From Agelas oroides (taxonomy: Eukaryota > Porifera > Demospongiae > Agelasida > Agelasidae), in contig OX422183.1 in NCBI GenBank assembly GCA_949130485.1, positions 15,125,812 through 15,189,811 on the forward strand: a stretch of 64,000 bases of DNA, written 5' to 3'. This document shows, one piece after another, positions 1 to 12,083 of the stretch; the stretch's first letter is position 1, and each line of letters begins with the position of its first letter. Both the position numbers and the translations under genes were made by a program. The notes beneath the pieces were generated by a model. The model had not been told where the DNA came from and searched no databases. It saw only the letters and a list, made by a program, of their open reading frames with translations.

Positions 1-693
1 TCTTTCTGCTTGCCTCTTTGTCTTCACTTCCTTAGTGTTACAAGTCATTAACTGTGCTTTGCTGGGCCCTCGGACTCAACGTCCTTGAGCATCAGTTTTT
101 TGCTCCTCTCTGACTAGCTTTCTGCCTTTACTTTGCTGGCATGCACTGGCTGCACTCTGCCCCCAGTATGAAACAAGGAGACTGCTAGCGCTGCTGCAGT
201 GCTGAGGATGAATTGCATCAATAATTGTTATTTGAATTCCTAAGCGTGAAAGATGTTTGCATTCCTAAGGATGACAGACGTTTGTGTGACAGATGTTAGC
301 ATGTAATTATGTACTAAGGCACTCAGCAAGCAACTATTGTGAGGGATAGGGTTTGCTTGTTAACACAAAAGTCAAAATGAAGATGCTCACAGAATCTATG
401 GTGACCTGGCAAAAGAAATTTTACCTTAGCTGATAGTCTCTACTACATAATAGTTTGGTACTTAAACGAAGGTACATGTGTATGGTACTGATAAACGTTT
501 TCGCTGGGCTTATTCACCAAACGTTTACATTAATTATCACATGTGCTTGCCATTTTCAAGTGCTACCATATGTATGATGTGTGTAAAGAGGCCACCTCTG
601 ACCTGATGTTCAGATCTGTTGTGGGAGGTAAATATAGCTACATATGTTATCTGAGTGTTTCATAAGCTCTGCTTTTTTCTTACAGGCACTAGC
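1..693. other. No recognisable exon; probably intron of the TRPA-type gene
   Basis: No convincing exon was found upstream of the microexon at 694. An AG acceptor-like site near 167 is followed by a short open stretch that does not resemble S1. The S1-encoding exon is probably left of the window. Confidence 0.4.
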
Positions 694-3600
694 TATGAAT
701 GTCAAGGTGAGTTTGTCTGTCCTTTGTAGATACGTATTTTATCACTGTCTTTCACTTACTATAGGACATGAAATTACTAACAAGTTGTTTCTCAAACTAA
801 CTAGGCTAGGTTGGGTTTGGTTGCCCTAGAGGCTTCATACATGGTATAACTCAAGAGCGCATAAGAATGGGCAGCTAGAGTAAGAGCGTGTAACTCCAAT
901 AGAAGCCCGTAGTTCGGGCAAAATTTTTGAACTGTTACAGAACACCAGCACGCGCTTAGCAACAACGGCTTATGTCTAGCACAGCTGTGCAGTATGTGTT
1001 ACTATTTTTAGTAACGTTTCAATAATTCCGCCCGGTTTCAAATTTACGGAGTTACACACTCTTACTCTAGCTGCCCGTTCTTATGCGCTCTTGATAAGTG
1101 TATAGCTGAAATAGAGTTCACCAGATATATGCCACATTATTTTTGTAGGACAAAGTGGAAGTGATCGGAGATTTCTAGCTGCAGCAGCCATTGCTTTGTG
1201 CTTTCTCTCCTTTATTGGACTTATGGTGGAAGCAGTGCAGCTGTGGATGAGAGGCTGGAGGTACTTCCATTATTCCGACAACTACTTTCAACTGGCATTG
1301 TATATTTCAACTGTGAACTTCATTCGTGGTTTTGAAAATGAGTGCTGGTGCTCCACCCCTTGGCAGTGGCAGATAGGAGCCTTGGCAGTGTTCCTCTCCT
1401 GGCTCAACTTCATCTTCATCCTCAAATACATGCCCAACACTGCCGTCCCAATCAACATGTTTCTTAGCATCTGTGTCACATTCCTGAAGCTGATATTTCT
1501 ACCAATAGTGCTGATATTAGCCTTTGGTGTTCCCTTTTACATGGTGTTTGTGCGCACAACTTCTTCTTCTGAAGTGAGTTACTGATGTAGGCACTGACTA
1601 TGCCCTTATTTCAGTTATTATGTACCCTTGTTTAGTCTGGATGAGCATTGTGTTTCTAGGCAAGTCAATGTCTATGTTAATTTTTTTCTACAGGAGGTAG
1701 GACATCTGTCTGCATTCAGATCTCCCACTCATGCCTTAGCCAAGACATTACTGCAGTTAGTTGGGGAGTTTGATTTTGAGGACACCTTCAACCAAGGAGG
1801 TCTCCTCTACACTCCAGCTACTTATATCCTGTTCATTGCTTTTCTAATCACCATGCCACTTCTATTCACCAATCTCTTAGTAAGTTGCTATAGTTTGTAG
1901 TGCACATGCATCACTGTTTGTCTGACATGGCACACTAACTGTGAAATGTTTGTCAAACCAAGCATAGCACCAAATGTGTTTGTCGGAGATTGTTATATAA
2001 GCATATGTACAGGGTCACACAATCAATATCATACGTCTAACTCATGTGAATGTATGGGAGTCAATGGAGAGCCTTGCAGCTGCATGCAGTTTATAAAAAG
2101 CCGTATTTTTTACTACAAGTCGCATGAGAATATGTATCAGGTACTACAAGTCACATGTGCTATGTCTGAACGTGCAATAAATTGAAGGTTCATATGATAA
2201 ATCATTATCATCATAGTACTAAACTATACTGGAAAAATATCACGAGTTTGTTGCCACTTGCAATGTTACTCATGCTGCACACTTGTAGCAATACAGATGG
2301 CAACAAACTCGTGATATTTTCTGGTATAGCTTTGTACTATGGTGATACTTACATATTATCACATATATCTGCCACTGTAGTGTACTTACACATCTGTAAG
2401 AATGCCTGCTGGTTGTATACATGCATTGGCTACTTAACCAAAGTGATATACTTCATCTACACAACTGCATGCAGAGCTTGAATGCATGTTGTTATCCCCA
2501 TTGCTATCTGATTTGGCCTTACTGCTTCTATATAACACAAGACTTAACATTAAAATTGTAAAACGATGTAGGGATGGCATGCCAAAATGTATACAAACAA
2601 GGTAGGGATGATATAATAGTGAAGGTAAATATACAAAGCCTCATCCCTGCATTGTTTTCACACTAGTTTGCAACTGTAATGTCTACAGTATTTTCCTATT
2701 CCCATGTCGTGCAATATCACACGATATTGCATGTGTGTTATTGCACCGGCCCTGGGGCTATGCAGTATCCTATATTAATTAGAACTGATGGGTTCGAACA
2801 GCAAGTTACTTGGTTCTTTGTGTGAGAAGAGACAACGCTGTTGTGGTAATGGATAATAAACATTTTATTACACTTGTTAGCGTGCATATCATGGTTATTG
2901 TACTTGTGGGCTACATTTTCACTCACCTTTGGCTTATGAAAATACCACATCCACTTGCATGTGCAATAACTCGCGATATTGCACGCTAACTCCTGTAATA
3001 AGTATATAGCTATATATTTCTCTCCCTGAAATAAGGACACCTCACTAATCAGGACAAATGCTTTGGTCCCAAGGGTGTCCATATTAGAGAGGTTCCACTG
3101 TGTACTGCCCTGCTATTGGTTATTATACACAGATTGGTTTAGCTGTTGGAGACACCGAGCAAGAGAGACAGAAGGCAGAATTCACTAAACTCAAAGCTTG
3201 GGTAGGTGTATACTTAAAATATTAAATTAATGCACACTATCATGAGATTAGCCTACATAATTTTAAGTTCATGGAACTAGCGTAAGCTGCCAATTATCGA
3301 CCGGTACATATTATCGACCACTGGAATACGGAAACATTTTACGTAAATGTCTGTAGTGGATGAACGGCCTTTTTATGTCTGATCAATGCATTGCGCGAAT
3401 TGCACAATCGCTTTGTGCTGACTACAAAGTTTATCTGCAGGACAAGGGCCAGTGCTTCAGATTCACGAAAGACCGACGTCAACAGGAGCTACCACTCGTC
3501 AAAACCAGCAGAAAATGGCTCTAGCAGTTAGGCAGGAACTCTGAGGCACAGCAGCGCTCTACTACTGTTAGTCTAGGTTCGAAGGTTCATCCTGCCGAGT

Positions 3601-6600
3601 CAGCCATATCTCTGTTAGCTGTTTCATAGCCGTAGTCATTCAATGCAGCTGTTTAAATACCTGTCACTGACTGTATGGCATGTTATTTCTGCATGTGTCA
3701 TATTTGACTCTGCTCTTGTGGTGCTAGGACAACAAAATGGTAGGATGCATGGTAATGTTTTAACCCTTTAAACCCTATAGTACACTTTTGATAACGTCAT
3801 ACTGCGCACTGCGCAGAAAAGATAGTCTCTGTGCGCTGGCGCGCAGGTTCTGCGTTAGCAGAAAGGGTGGGACAGGGGGAGGTGGGTGGGGTCACCCGCA
3901 GGGTGATGTGCACATGGCAGCTGCTAGGCTTGGCTGCAAAATGACCGTGGTTGGCACCGGGTGGGCCAACTCTTGGCCTGGCTGCATGAGCAGGCTTAGA
4001 AAATGCTACTCTCACCTTTCAGGGGGTTCATTTCTGGCAGGGAAGGCTTCTTGGGCTCTAAGCGGGTGTTTGCCAATTGAGGGTGCTGACCATTGCATGC
4101 TCGTTAATGAGGGGGCGTGGTTAAGGTCACGTGTCTGCTTGCTAAGGCTGGAAGTGGAGTTGGGCTCAGTTTTGGAGTCAGAGCTTTGACAGAAATGGAG
4201 ATACGGTGCGTTAAAGGCATGTTTAGCCTAAAACTAATCTCCAGTGAAAAAAATTCAGTGTTTAAAGGGCTAATGGTCCGTGTGAAGGCCGAAATCTGGT
4301 GGGAATAGTTTGTGTGGCTGAAGTGCATTTGAACCCTAAGCCTTTGTCTGACCCTGCCTGAGTTGTAACCCGCTCCAAGTGAGCCATTAGTCTCATTATG
4401 GGCTATGAATCTCATTAACAAGCAGTTGGATACAGTTTGGCACATTGGGACTGGTTATGAATATCATTACAGTCTTGCAGAGACCAGCAGTGGCCAACTC
4501 AGTATTCTAAGCCCTTACTCGACACTGTCCAGTTGTAGTGGTCAACAGAGCCCTCATGAATATCATTAAATGCTGCCTTTTGTTTTGACTCACTTCATTA
4601 ACCCTTTAAACCCTATAGTACACTTTTGATAACGTCATACTGCGCACTGCGCAGAAAAGATAGTCTCTGCGCGCTGGCGCGCAGGTTCTGCGTCAGCAGA
4701 AAGGGTGGGACAGGGGGAGGTGGGTGGGGTCACCCGCAGGGTGATGTGCACATGGCAGCTGCTAGGCTTGGCTGCAAAATGACCGTGGTTGGCACCGGGT
4801 GGGCCAACTCTTGGCCTGGCTGCATGAGCAGGCTTAGAAAATGCTACTCTCACCTTTCAGGGGGTTCATTTCTGGCAGGGAAGGCTTCTTGGGCTCTAAG
4901 CGGGTGTTTGCCAATTGAGGGTGCTGACCATTGCATGCTCGTTAATGAGGGGGCGTGGTTAAGGTCACGTGTCTGCTTGCTAAGGCTGGAAGTGGAGTTG
5001 GGCTCAGTTTTGGAGTCAGAGCTTTGACAGAAATGGAGATACGGTGCGTTAAAGGCATGTTTAGCCTAAAACTAATCTCCAGTGAAAAAAATTCAGTGTT
5101 TAAAGGGCTAATTCCTTTCACACTTAAAGTCTGGAATCTTGCCACTGGTCGATAATTGATAATACAAAAATGTATGTGCAGTCGATAATACGTACAGGTG
5201 GTCGACAATTGGTATGTGAATGGGGTCTTGGAAGTGCTTGGTCGCGTGCGTGTGTGCACTATAACCTGTTTAGAGGAGATTATTCTTATCAAGAGAGATT
5301 ATGCTCTCAATTGGTGCAAGAACCAGGTTCCCAAGTCATTCCTGGACTGAGATATAAAGGCGAGTGCAAATGTGGTTGATACTTGGCGGCTTACGCTACC
5401 AAATAATTGTGTGAAGTCTCTTAAATACTATTGCATACAAAGTATTTGTAAAATCCTCATCCTATAGGTGGGGTTCGGTTTGGAGCAAGAGAGGGGTAGT
5501 GGAATTCTGAGGCAGCTGCACCTAAAATGTAACACAGTATATCATCCAAAAAGTAATGAGATGTCATCACCCAAGAGGACCGGAGACAGTTACTTTGGAA
5601 TTGTGTTTAGCAGGCTCTGGCATTATTTTAATATGTTAAAATGGTTTGAAAAAGACTATACCTATCATGCTGAAATAGCAAAGGAACTCAAGCAACGAAA
5701 TGATGAAATCTACAGTACAGTGATGGTAAGTATTGTTTTAGTCAGCATGGTATCACTGACTTCACTTGCAGGATATGGCGTATTCTGGTGAATCATGTAT
5801 ACCGATGTTGTGCTGCTGGAATTTACATGCACATGCAGGAATGTGACACTGACGTAGAAGTGGGCTTTAGTGAGTAGGCGGGAACAAGTTTGCTCTGAGT
5901 TAGAGTGTGGCCATACAGTATTTTATTACAGTATTACAGTGCATTATTTTAGTGTCCGGATGAGTAGTTGCTGCCAAGGAGTCTGATTGAACTGCATTTT
6001 TGGCTTAAGCTGTAATATTAACGGTTACTGTTTGGCAGCTTTGAAAGAAGGTATACACTAGCCTTGTTCCAATGCCACTCGCAGATTTTATCTCACAGCT
6101 GTGGAGAAAAATCAGTTTTTCTCCACAGTTGCGAGAACATAATCATCATGGCAGTAGGAACTTACACTTCAAACTTAGTGTATTATGCTGTTAGCTGATT
6201 CCGTGTACAGGTACATAATCTTGCTGATGCTATAAGAGATGAGATGACTGAACTGAAGGAAGATATCAAAAAAGAGATGATGGTATGTGGGTGTTAGGGT
6301 GATGTTGTGTGTGATACGTAGGGTCTGTTATACTTGAGATGGCCATACTGTATGGTGGACCATAAGTCCCTCATGTGGTACAATATGCATACTGCATAAG
6401 GATTATCATGATTTTCAGGCTTTTGTCTGCAACAGGCATCCATGAGTTCAGAGCAAGGCTAGTTGTAGAAAAACAAGAACTGTGTTATTCATTCTATATG
6501 TACACACTTGGCTGGTCTCTACACAGGTACATATTAATCCAGTTGATGATATGAGGGAAGAAATCTCTAAACTAAAGGAAGATATCAGCAATTTCAAACA

Positions 6601-6664
6601 GGAGGTGGAAAATTTAGTGCAAGCTCTGACATCAAGGATGGAAGCAGCTGGTTTCAATCATTAA
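694..6664 (+). CDS. TRPA-type cation channel, C-terminal half (5' end outside window)
   Basis: Predicted membrane ion channel. Exons by splice signals and phase: 694-714 (21-nt microexon, least certain), 1149-1573, 1694-1879, 3133-3201, 5468-5725, 6211-6282, 6527-6664 (TAA stop). Exon 1149-1573 encodes S2 to S5; its S4 has WQWQIGALAVFLSWLNF, close to the TRPA1 pattern QWQxGAxAVFxxWxNF. Exon 1694-1879 carries the pore helix and S6, with LLQLVGEFDF where vertebrate TRPA1 has MLGD, so the filter acid is Glu rather than Asp. Exon 3133-3201 encodes IGLAVGDTEQ, the hallmark TRPA post-S6 segment. The last two exons encode similar charged heptad-like helices, probably a coiled coil as in the TRPA1 C-terminus, and look like a duplicated exon. 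The N-terminal ankyrin repeats and S1 are expected upstream of base 1. Intron 3202-5467 holds two near-identical inverted-repeat elements. Family assignment is strong; ligand and physiology cannot be read from the sequence. Confidence 0.88.
851..1094. mobile_element. MITE with about 45-bp terminal inverted repeats
   Basis: The left end starts TCAAGAGCGCATAAGAA and the right end is its reverse complement (ending TTCTTATGCGCTCTTGA). Pairing continues for about 45 bp on each side, to the GTGTAACTCC / GGAGTTACAC pair, with about 3 mismatches. There is no coding capacity. It lies in the intron before the S2-S5 exon of the channel gene. The target duplication is not clear. Confidence 0.85.
2210..2341. 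repeat. Foldback repeat with about 45-bp arms
   Basis: Arm 2210-2255 (CATAGTACTAAACTATAC onward) pairs with 2297-2341, including the shared core TATCACGAGTTTGTTGCCA and its complement. It sits in the intron between the pore exon and the IGLAVGD exon. A diverged relative occurs near 22670-22790, inside the GABA-B-like gene. Confidence 0.8.
2709..2984. repeat. Short inverted-repeat element (GTGCAATATC ends)
   Basis: GTGCAATATC at 2709 and GATATTGCAC at 2975 form the ends, and each end contains a further small palindrome of the same motif. Probably a MITE in the channel intron; no coding sequence. Confidence 0.5.
3025..3103. repeat. Solitary dispersed repeat end (GAGAGGTTCCACTGT family)
   Basis: The segment with GGACAC, GGTCCCAAGGGTGTCC and GAGAGGTTCCACTGT recurs in diverged form near 44870-44946 and, for its last part, near 12070-12088. 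It looks like a repeat family present as partial copies. Confidence 0.5.
3760..4273. mobile_element. piggyBac-like MITE, copy 1
   Basis: A 514-bp unit starting TTAACCCTTTAAACCC and ending GTTTAAAGGGCTAA, so the ends are inverted repeats beginning with TTAA. TTAA with a CCCTTT start is the usual piggyBac pattern. Only about two or three bases differ from copy 2 at 4598-5111, so at least one copy is young. Open frames of 133 and 72 codons inside it match nothing recognised. It lies in the 3202-5467 intron. Confidence 0.75.
4598..5111. mobile_element. piggyBac-like MITE, copy 2
   Basis: Second 514-bp copy, in the same orientation, 324 bp downstream of copy 1 and almost identical to it. Both copies end in CTAA rather than TTAA. 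This suggests either an altered fixed end or duplication of one inserted copy; the spacer is not repeated after copy 2. Confidence 0.75.
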
Positions 6665-8191
6665 TGGATTATGCTATGTCATGACAATACTTATTTAGCT
6701 ACTGCTGAATGCTACTTGTAGCTACAGTTTGTTTCAACTCGGACAATGCTGCACAATAATTATTAGAGTCACCACATTTGTTTTCACCATGTGTGATACC
6801 AATTAGTTTTGAGTTTGGCTTTGTATACCAGTAGTAAAAGTTATGCAATATCTGAGATTTGTCATGGACTGTTGTATATTATGCTAACTATGTACAAGTG
6901 GTGAAAAGAGACCCCTGCATGTTACCCACTGATCAAAACAAGTGCCTTGTAAAGAAACAAAAGCAGCTAGAACAGGTAAAGTGTGGAGTAATACTTCCAG
7001 ACTACATAATTGGTATACAGTGCAATGTGCAGTGGAGGAGCAGGAAGGTGAACAGACTACTCTACATCCATAAATTCCTCAACAGCTGCGTTCCCTGCAA
7101 CCACTTGGTTTACACATCTTTACAGTCATTGGCAACAGTGCGTCTGATTAAGAAGACTCTGCAACAAATACACTGTATTGAACTTTGAATCACTTGCAAT
7201 GTGTATTTCAGCCATTGTTAGTACTGCAGCGAAACCACAAACCATTTGTACATTTAAGTACCAGATTATGTGGCTACACATCTAACTGATGTTCATGAAT
7301 GAATTCAGAGTTTCAAGTCCATTGGTTTAGTTTTTAGTACCTTTGAATATTAGATACTACAATGTAAATGAAAGCAGAGTTCTCTTGCAGATAAAGAAAT
7401 TTACTGAACTGAATAGGTGTAAAACAAGCCTATAGAGTATCATACACCCTTAATAAAAAAGGGCTTCATTTTGCACTGGGCACATGCTGATCAAGGAGGT
7501 GATCTGTGCTGTAGAATGAGTCTGGTTTGCTTCAGAAGATCTATGCAATACATATTTGCACTATAAGGTGTATGACATTGAAAGCAAAACTATACACCCG
7601 TATATGACTCTTATTTGGGTGACCACACCTCTTCAAGAAGGGCATCACTGCATGGTGAGTGCATAGTACCTGCTTGTTTCCAGGTCTGAGCCCTTCCCAT
7701 CAGATGAGGAGAACTAATCTGGGAGCAAGCCGGGGAACATAACATGGTGTTAATAACATTCTCAACAATTGCCAAAAGTTCCTAAACTTATACTTCTAAA
7801 GCCAAGACAGAGAAGCTTCTCAACTGCATTGTTAAATGTGCTGTATTTCAGACTGACACTGAGGTGTACCCAACAAATAAAGCATGGTTGAAGTGTCTTG
7901 CACACAATTATTGACTTTGAACTTTTGACAAATGTATCTGGCCTTGCTCTTGTGTAATTACCTCAAAACTAAACACCTGATTAGCATGCATACGTACATG
8001 TAGCTTAATTATGATGAAGTACACAACCTTGAACATGAAGCACATCTTGTGGTTAAACTGCAGCCCATACAAGATCCTAACAGGACTTATCGCTTTATAC
8101 AACAATAATGGTTACATACTGAGGGGTTGTATCTGGCATACTCAAGCCAATATACACTTCAGTACTAAAACTCAATACAGTTACAGCTAGA
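6665..8191. other. Intergenic, no gene supported
   Basis: An open frame at 6859-7188 (109 codons) has no recognisable domain and no splice context, and is probably chance. A 256-bp repeat lies at 7161-7416. Nothing else was recognised. Confidence 0.5.
7161..7416. repeat. Dispersed copy of the repeat found beside the GABA-B-like gene tail
   Basis: This block (GCAACAAATACACTGT to TTTACTGAACTGAATAGG) matches 16464-16720 along its whole length, and its second half matches 14099-14206 and 16796-16896. The last two lie just beyond the two alternative terminal exons of the receptor gene. Confidence 0.75.
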
Positions 8192-9052
8192 TCAGTTCAT
8201 CTTACGAGCAGTTATAAAACTGAAAGCGACAACGTCTTCTGGCATTGGACAGTTCTGTAGCTGTAAGTCCTGTTGGGTCAGTAGCGTTGCTTCCACATCA
8301 CAGAAACCAGCCTGTTTCAGTGAACTGGTAATTGTATCCCTCGAGAGTCGCAAGTCAAAGAATTGCTGAGACCCTACAGGAAACGAGCCTGGAGTTGGTG
8401 CCTCTTTCCTCTCAGATGTGTACAACACTATCTTGCCACCAGGCTTAAGGAGGGCATGCAGCCTCACCAATGCAGCCACGTAATCTTCTGTCGTGGCACA
8501 AGCCCCTACAAGGCACAGAAAATCGGTGACAATGTCATATTGATTCACATACTGCGGTGGGATTGGTGGATCACTGTTAGCATCACACGGCACAACAGCT
8601 TTGATGACTTTGCGCACCAACTCTGCTCGTATTGGTATTTCCTCCTCAGTCTTGCCCTCTAGATCAACCACAACATGTTTGAAGATGTGTGTCCAGTCGA
8701 AAGCGCCCGGATCATTGTTGAGCCACTGCAACAGTGCTGCGCGATTTGCCTCAGTGTACTCTGAGAGAACGATCTCAGCTGCATGGGGTGCAGCACTAAT
8801 GGTGTACGCAATGGAAGGCCCAGAGCCAATGTCGAGTATCTTGAGTTTTGTCTCGGTGGATGCATAGGACTGGTATAACTCATGCACCTGTTTCAAGGCA
8901 AAGAATTGAACTGGATGGCTCCCATTTGAATAGCACATCTGCAGGAACTCCTGGGGGTTGAACTTGTCATGGTAGTCCTTTCCAAACAAAAGTTTTGCTG
9001 TGAATCTGTGAGAGATTACAATGGCAGTATACACAACGTTGAAAAGAACCAT
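8192..9052 (-). CDS. NNMT/PNMT/INMT-family SAM-dependent N-methyltransferase
   Basis: An uninterrupted 286-codon frame from ATG, close to the roughly 264 residues usual for nicotinamide/indolethylamine N-methyltransferases. YHDKFNPQEFL (about residues 27-37) matches the family N-terminal signature. ILDIGSGPS (72-80) is the glycine-rich SAM-binding motif I. SEYTEANRAALLQWL followed by DPGAFDWTHIF and DLEGK (97-135) follows the NNMT order very closely. LLKPGGKIVLYTS is the post-motif strand. The enzyme would transfer methyl from SAM to a small amine in the cytosol; which amine cannot be told. The first 20 residues are more hydrophobic than usual (VLFNVVYTAIVI), so an upstream exon or membrane association is possible. 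No introns are seen, unlike the other genes here. Confidence 0.9.
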   Translation of the reverse strand: MVLFNVVYTAIVISHRFTAKLLFGKDYHDKFNPQEFLQMCYSNGSHPVQFFALKQVHELYQSYASTETKLKILDIGSGPSIAYTISAAPHAAEIVLSEYTEANRAALLQWLNNDPGAFDWTHIFKHVVVDLEGKTEEEIPIRAELVRKVIKAVVPCDANSDPPIPPQYVNQYDIVTDFLCLVGACATTEDYVAALVRLHALLKPGGKIVLYTSERKEAPTPGSFPVGSQQFFDLRLSRDTITSSLKQAGFCDVEATLLTQQDLQLQNCPMPEDVVAFSFITARKMN

Positions 9053-10564
9053 AAGTGTGTTTATATATAGACACTGTTTTATTGTTGTTATTGTTTTGTT
9101 TTTTTTAAAAATGTTTTTTTTTGGGGGGGGGGGGGAGGTGGGTGAATTTTCGAAAAAAAATCATTATCCTTTGTATCAAGATTTTATTACTACTCTTGCT
9201 GGTTTATTTTTCCCAGCTGAGTAAGTCACGCACAGATTAATTTGAAATTAACACACCAGTCCACTATATTATTGACATTACAGCAAACCAGCTAACTTGT
9301 GCTTGTAAACTGACTTAAGTTGAAGTGCACGCATAGAAACCTCTGGTTTCCTCAACTCTATACACAAGGCAGACAAGCTAGGCTGCTCATGGATGAGGGG
9401 TCCGACATGGATGAAATTGTGTACACAGAAATCAAAATAGAAATCAGAAATCAAGCTAAAATTCAAGTTGGAAATGCTTGTTCAGGTTTATATACTAAAG
9501 AAATCAGGTTGATTAAGTCCGTTCACACCTATATATGTAGTGGTCTGGGAAAAGGGTCACTTGGGAAAAATGCAGTAATTTAAGGTCAAAATAACCATTG
9601 TATAGTGGGTGTATATTAATTAGAACTGCACAACTGCAGTAATTTGTTAATGGATGTTTCATGCTGATTTGTAAAGGTGATTGTCCGCTAATACATATTC
9701 CTTAAAAATCGGCTCCCAGACCCCTTTTCCCAGTTCATTACACACATACTATCAGGAGATCAGCAGCAAAATGATCAGAAATAAGCTTTCGTGAAACCCA
9801 CTTATGAGTTTTATGTCTGATCCCATTTCATGGACAGCAAATGGTGACAGAGCTTGGTCTAAGTAAAGGCAATGCATAAATAATTTTGCAGCCCCACGAT
9901 TAGATGGAGCAGCTGGTAGTTAGCAATCCTTATTAATTGACTTATTAAATTTAGTAGCACAGGCTATCATTAATACAAACCCATGCACAAAGGCTGTGCA
10001 GTCGCTTAGGTATATTGTAATCTATACTAAATTTGCAGCCAAGCGCTTGACTGTTAACGTTCAATAGGCAAAATGTGTGAACTGAACTTACCCACGTACA
10101 CATGCCAGTGGCAGATGGGCAGACGTGGACATAACTAATAGTCTAGTCTTGTGCCCAGACCATATCCCTATAAAATTGACGTCATTCATAATCCCACAGG
10201 CCTTCCCCTTCCATTTTTGCATTCAGTAAGCAATCATAAAATTGGAGGTGGTGCAATGCTACACATAATCCAGCCTCTTATGTTTATCTGTAACAAGGAT
10301 ATGTAACCACTGTACGACTAAAACAACCAGAGTGTATTGGATATATACTCCAACAGAAGCTCATGGTAGCTGACTCAATGGCCGATTTGCACTATAGAAT
10401 CATGTGATACAGTTGGGGGTCAGTGTCTGCGGAATAGCCATAGAAAAGGTATGGTGAGTGCTGACAGCACGGCACAAAGTCAGCTGCTGTTCGTGATTGA
10501 GAAGATAAAAGGAAAACGTACTTTATGTGGCTGTTCTATGGTGGATTACCTTGACCGTGAACAC
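9053..10564. other. Intergenic, repeats only
   Basis: Contains a G-tract near 9122-9136 and an inverted repeat with CTGGGAAAAGGG at 9546 and CCCCTTTTCCCAG at 9721, probably a MITE of about 190 bp. A segment near 10190-10240 resembles the hairpin at 57307-57410. No gene is supported. Confidence 0.45.
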
Positions 10565-11336
10565 TATAAGGTAAGGGGCCCTAATTTGGGATGGGTCCTA
10601 ATTCGGGACACTTCCAGTTTCTCACCATTTTTCCAGGCAGCGCTCACCTGTAGTTGAACAGTATTGAGTACAAGTACAGACTATATCCAATGGCAGCTAC
10701 CGCAACAATTCTTGGTACGCTAGCTCCACCTATTGCAGAAAAATTACGTAATAAATACCTGTACTATATGTACTAAGTAATTTGCAGGGCATTTTCACGC
10801 AAAGATAACATATCTAGCCGGTGAAATGGCAATCAAGGCTATCGAGTCATACAAATTAAGCGAAATAGCAAAGAGTATCAGCATCCCAGAAAGCTGTGGA
10901 AACCAAGCAGTTGAGTCGGAGGGGTTGACAGGAGAGTGGCTTGGCATTCTCAATACTACTGTCTATCAGCATGTGGCAAAGAAGTATGCTAAATCTGGAG
11001 TAGGTGGACCTGCTGTAAAGTATTGTATGGTCTCGCCAATTGCTACATTGGGGCTCCAACATGCATACTTATCTGGATTCCAGAAAAAATTGCTTTGCGC
11101 ACATATACTTCAACTGCTGCTTCAAAACCTTTCATGAGTGCTAGAAAACGATTTTAACCCCCTCTGGACTTCAGAACAGGCAGTCCTGTGTGGAATTGTT
11201 CTGTTTACGAAAGTGTCCCAAATTAGGCACCACCAAGTATACGTACAGGTCTATTGTGCTACTTACCTAGCGATGTGCCGTTAATTGGTAAGCAAAAGTT
11301 GAAAAAGTGTCCCAAATTAGGGCCCCTTACCTTATA
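10565..11336. mobile_element. Non-autonomous DNA transposon with 27-bp inverted ends
   Basis: TATAAGGTAAGGGGCCCTAA at 10565 is mirrored by TTAGGGCCCCTTACCTTATA ending at 11336, and pairing runs on through TTTGGGA. The motif CCTAATTYGGGACACTT recurs subterminally on both sides (near 10598 and 11207), giving a second inverted pair. A TA or TATA target duplication is likely. The 103-codon frame at 10826-11137 is unrecognised and may be a transposase remnant or chance. Confidence 0.8.
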
Positions 11337-12083
11337 TGAACCAATCATGCGAGCCAAAAGCTATGGAAAGTTGCTAGCTTTTGTAGCTAGGTATGTAGCA
11401 TTGCACAGCAGGTTTGCTAATTATGCACCAAACACAAGATTGTTGATCAGTTAAGGATCATGGATAGAAATAGAAAACACAATTCAAGAATTTTTGCTGC
11501 ACACAAAACTTAGGTCCCCATACTGATCACCTTGATAATAATAATATGCTGTGAGGGTGCACAGCTCTGAGATGTTAGTCTGTTCCCCTACACAGCTGCC
11601 AGAAATGCATCCCTTCTCTGATATTCAATACTGACTAGCTTTAACACTATACTGATACCATGCTTACTTGTTCTCTTTTCCCTTGACGTTCATGATTGTA
11701 TGCAGAAATTCGTAAATCTCGTAAAGAGAGGGTTAAAATCTAAATTTGGGGTAATCCCGTATTTTTTCCAAATTAGTATCCAGCATGCAACCACAGTGTT
11801 TACACAGTCTGCAGCCAGTGGTTTCACCCCTTCTGGCTTCTCTAAGAGTGCTTATTGTCTACTTTATGCTAGTAGTAGTACAACTGGGTTTGGGACACTA
11901 CTTTTTTTTTTTACACTTGGATTGCCTGGTCATTTCTAATCATTTCTAGGACCACAAACAGGAAGTTAAACTTGAGTGGCCTGGGTACAGCACTATACAC
12001 AATATACATATTTCTCAGTTATGGGCATTTTCTAAGTTATGGGCACCCCCTGGTCCCATGCTGCCCGGATAAGAGAGGTTCTA
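11337..12083. other. Intergenic, nothing recognised
   Basis: No gene, RNA or clear element. The end of the GAGAGGTTC(C/T)ACTGT repeat family lies at about 12070-12088. Confidence 0.4.

Noticed and set aside
3788-5027. Two identical 133-codon proteins as a tandem gene pair
   Set aside because: They are frames inside the two copies of the inverted-repeat element, with no domain and no splice context.
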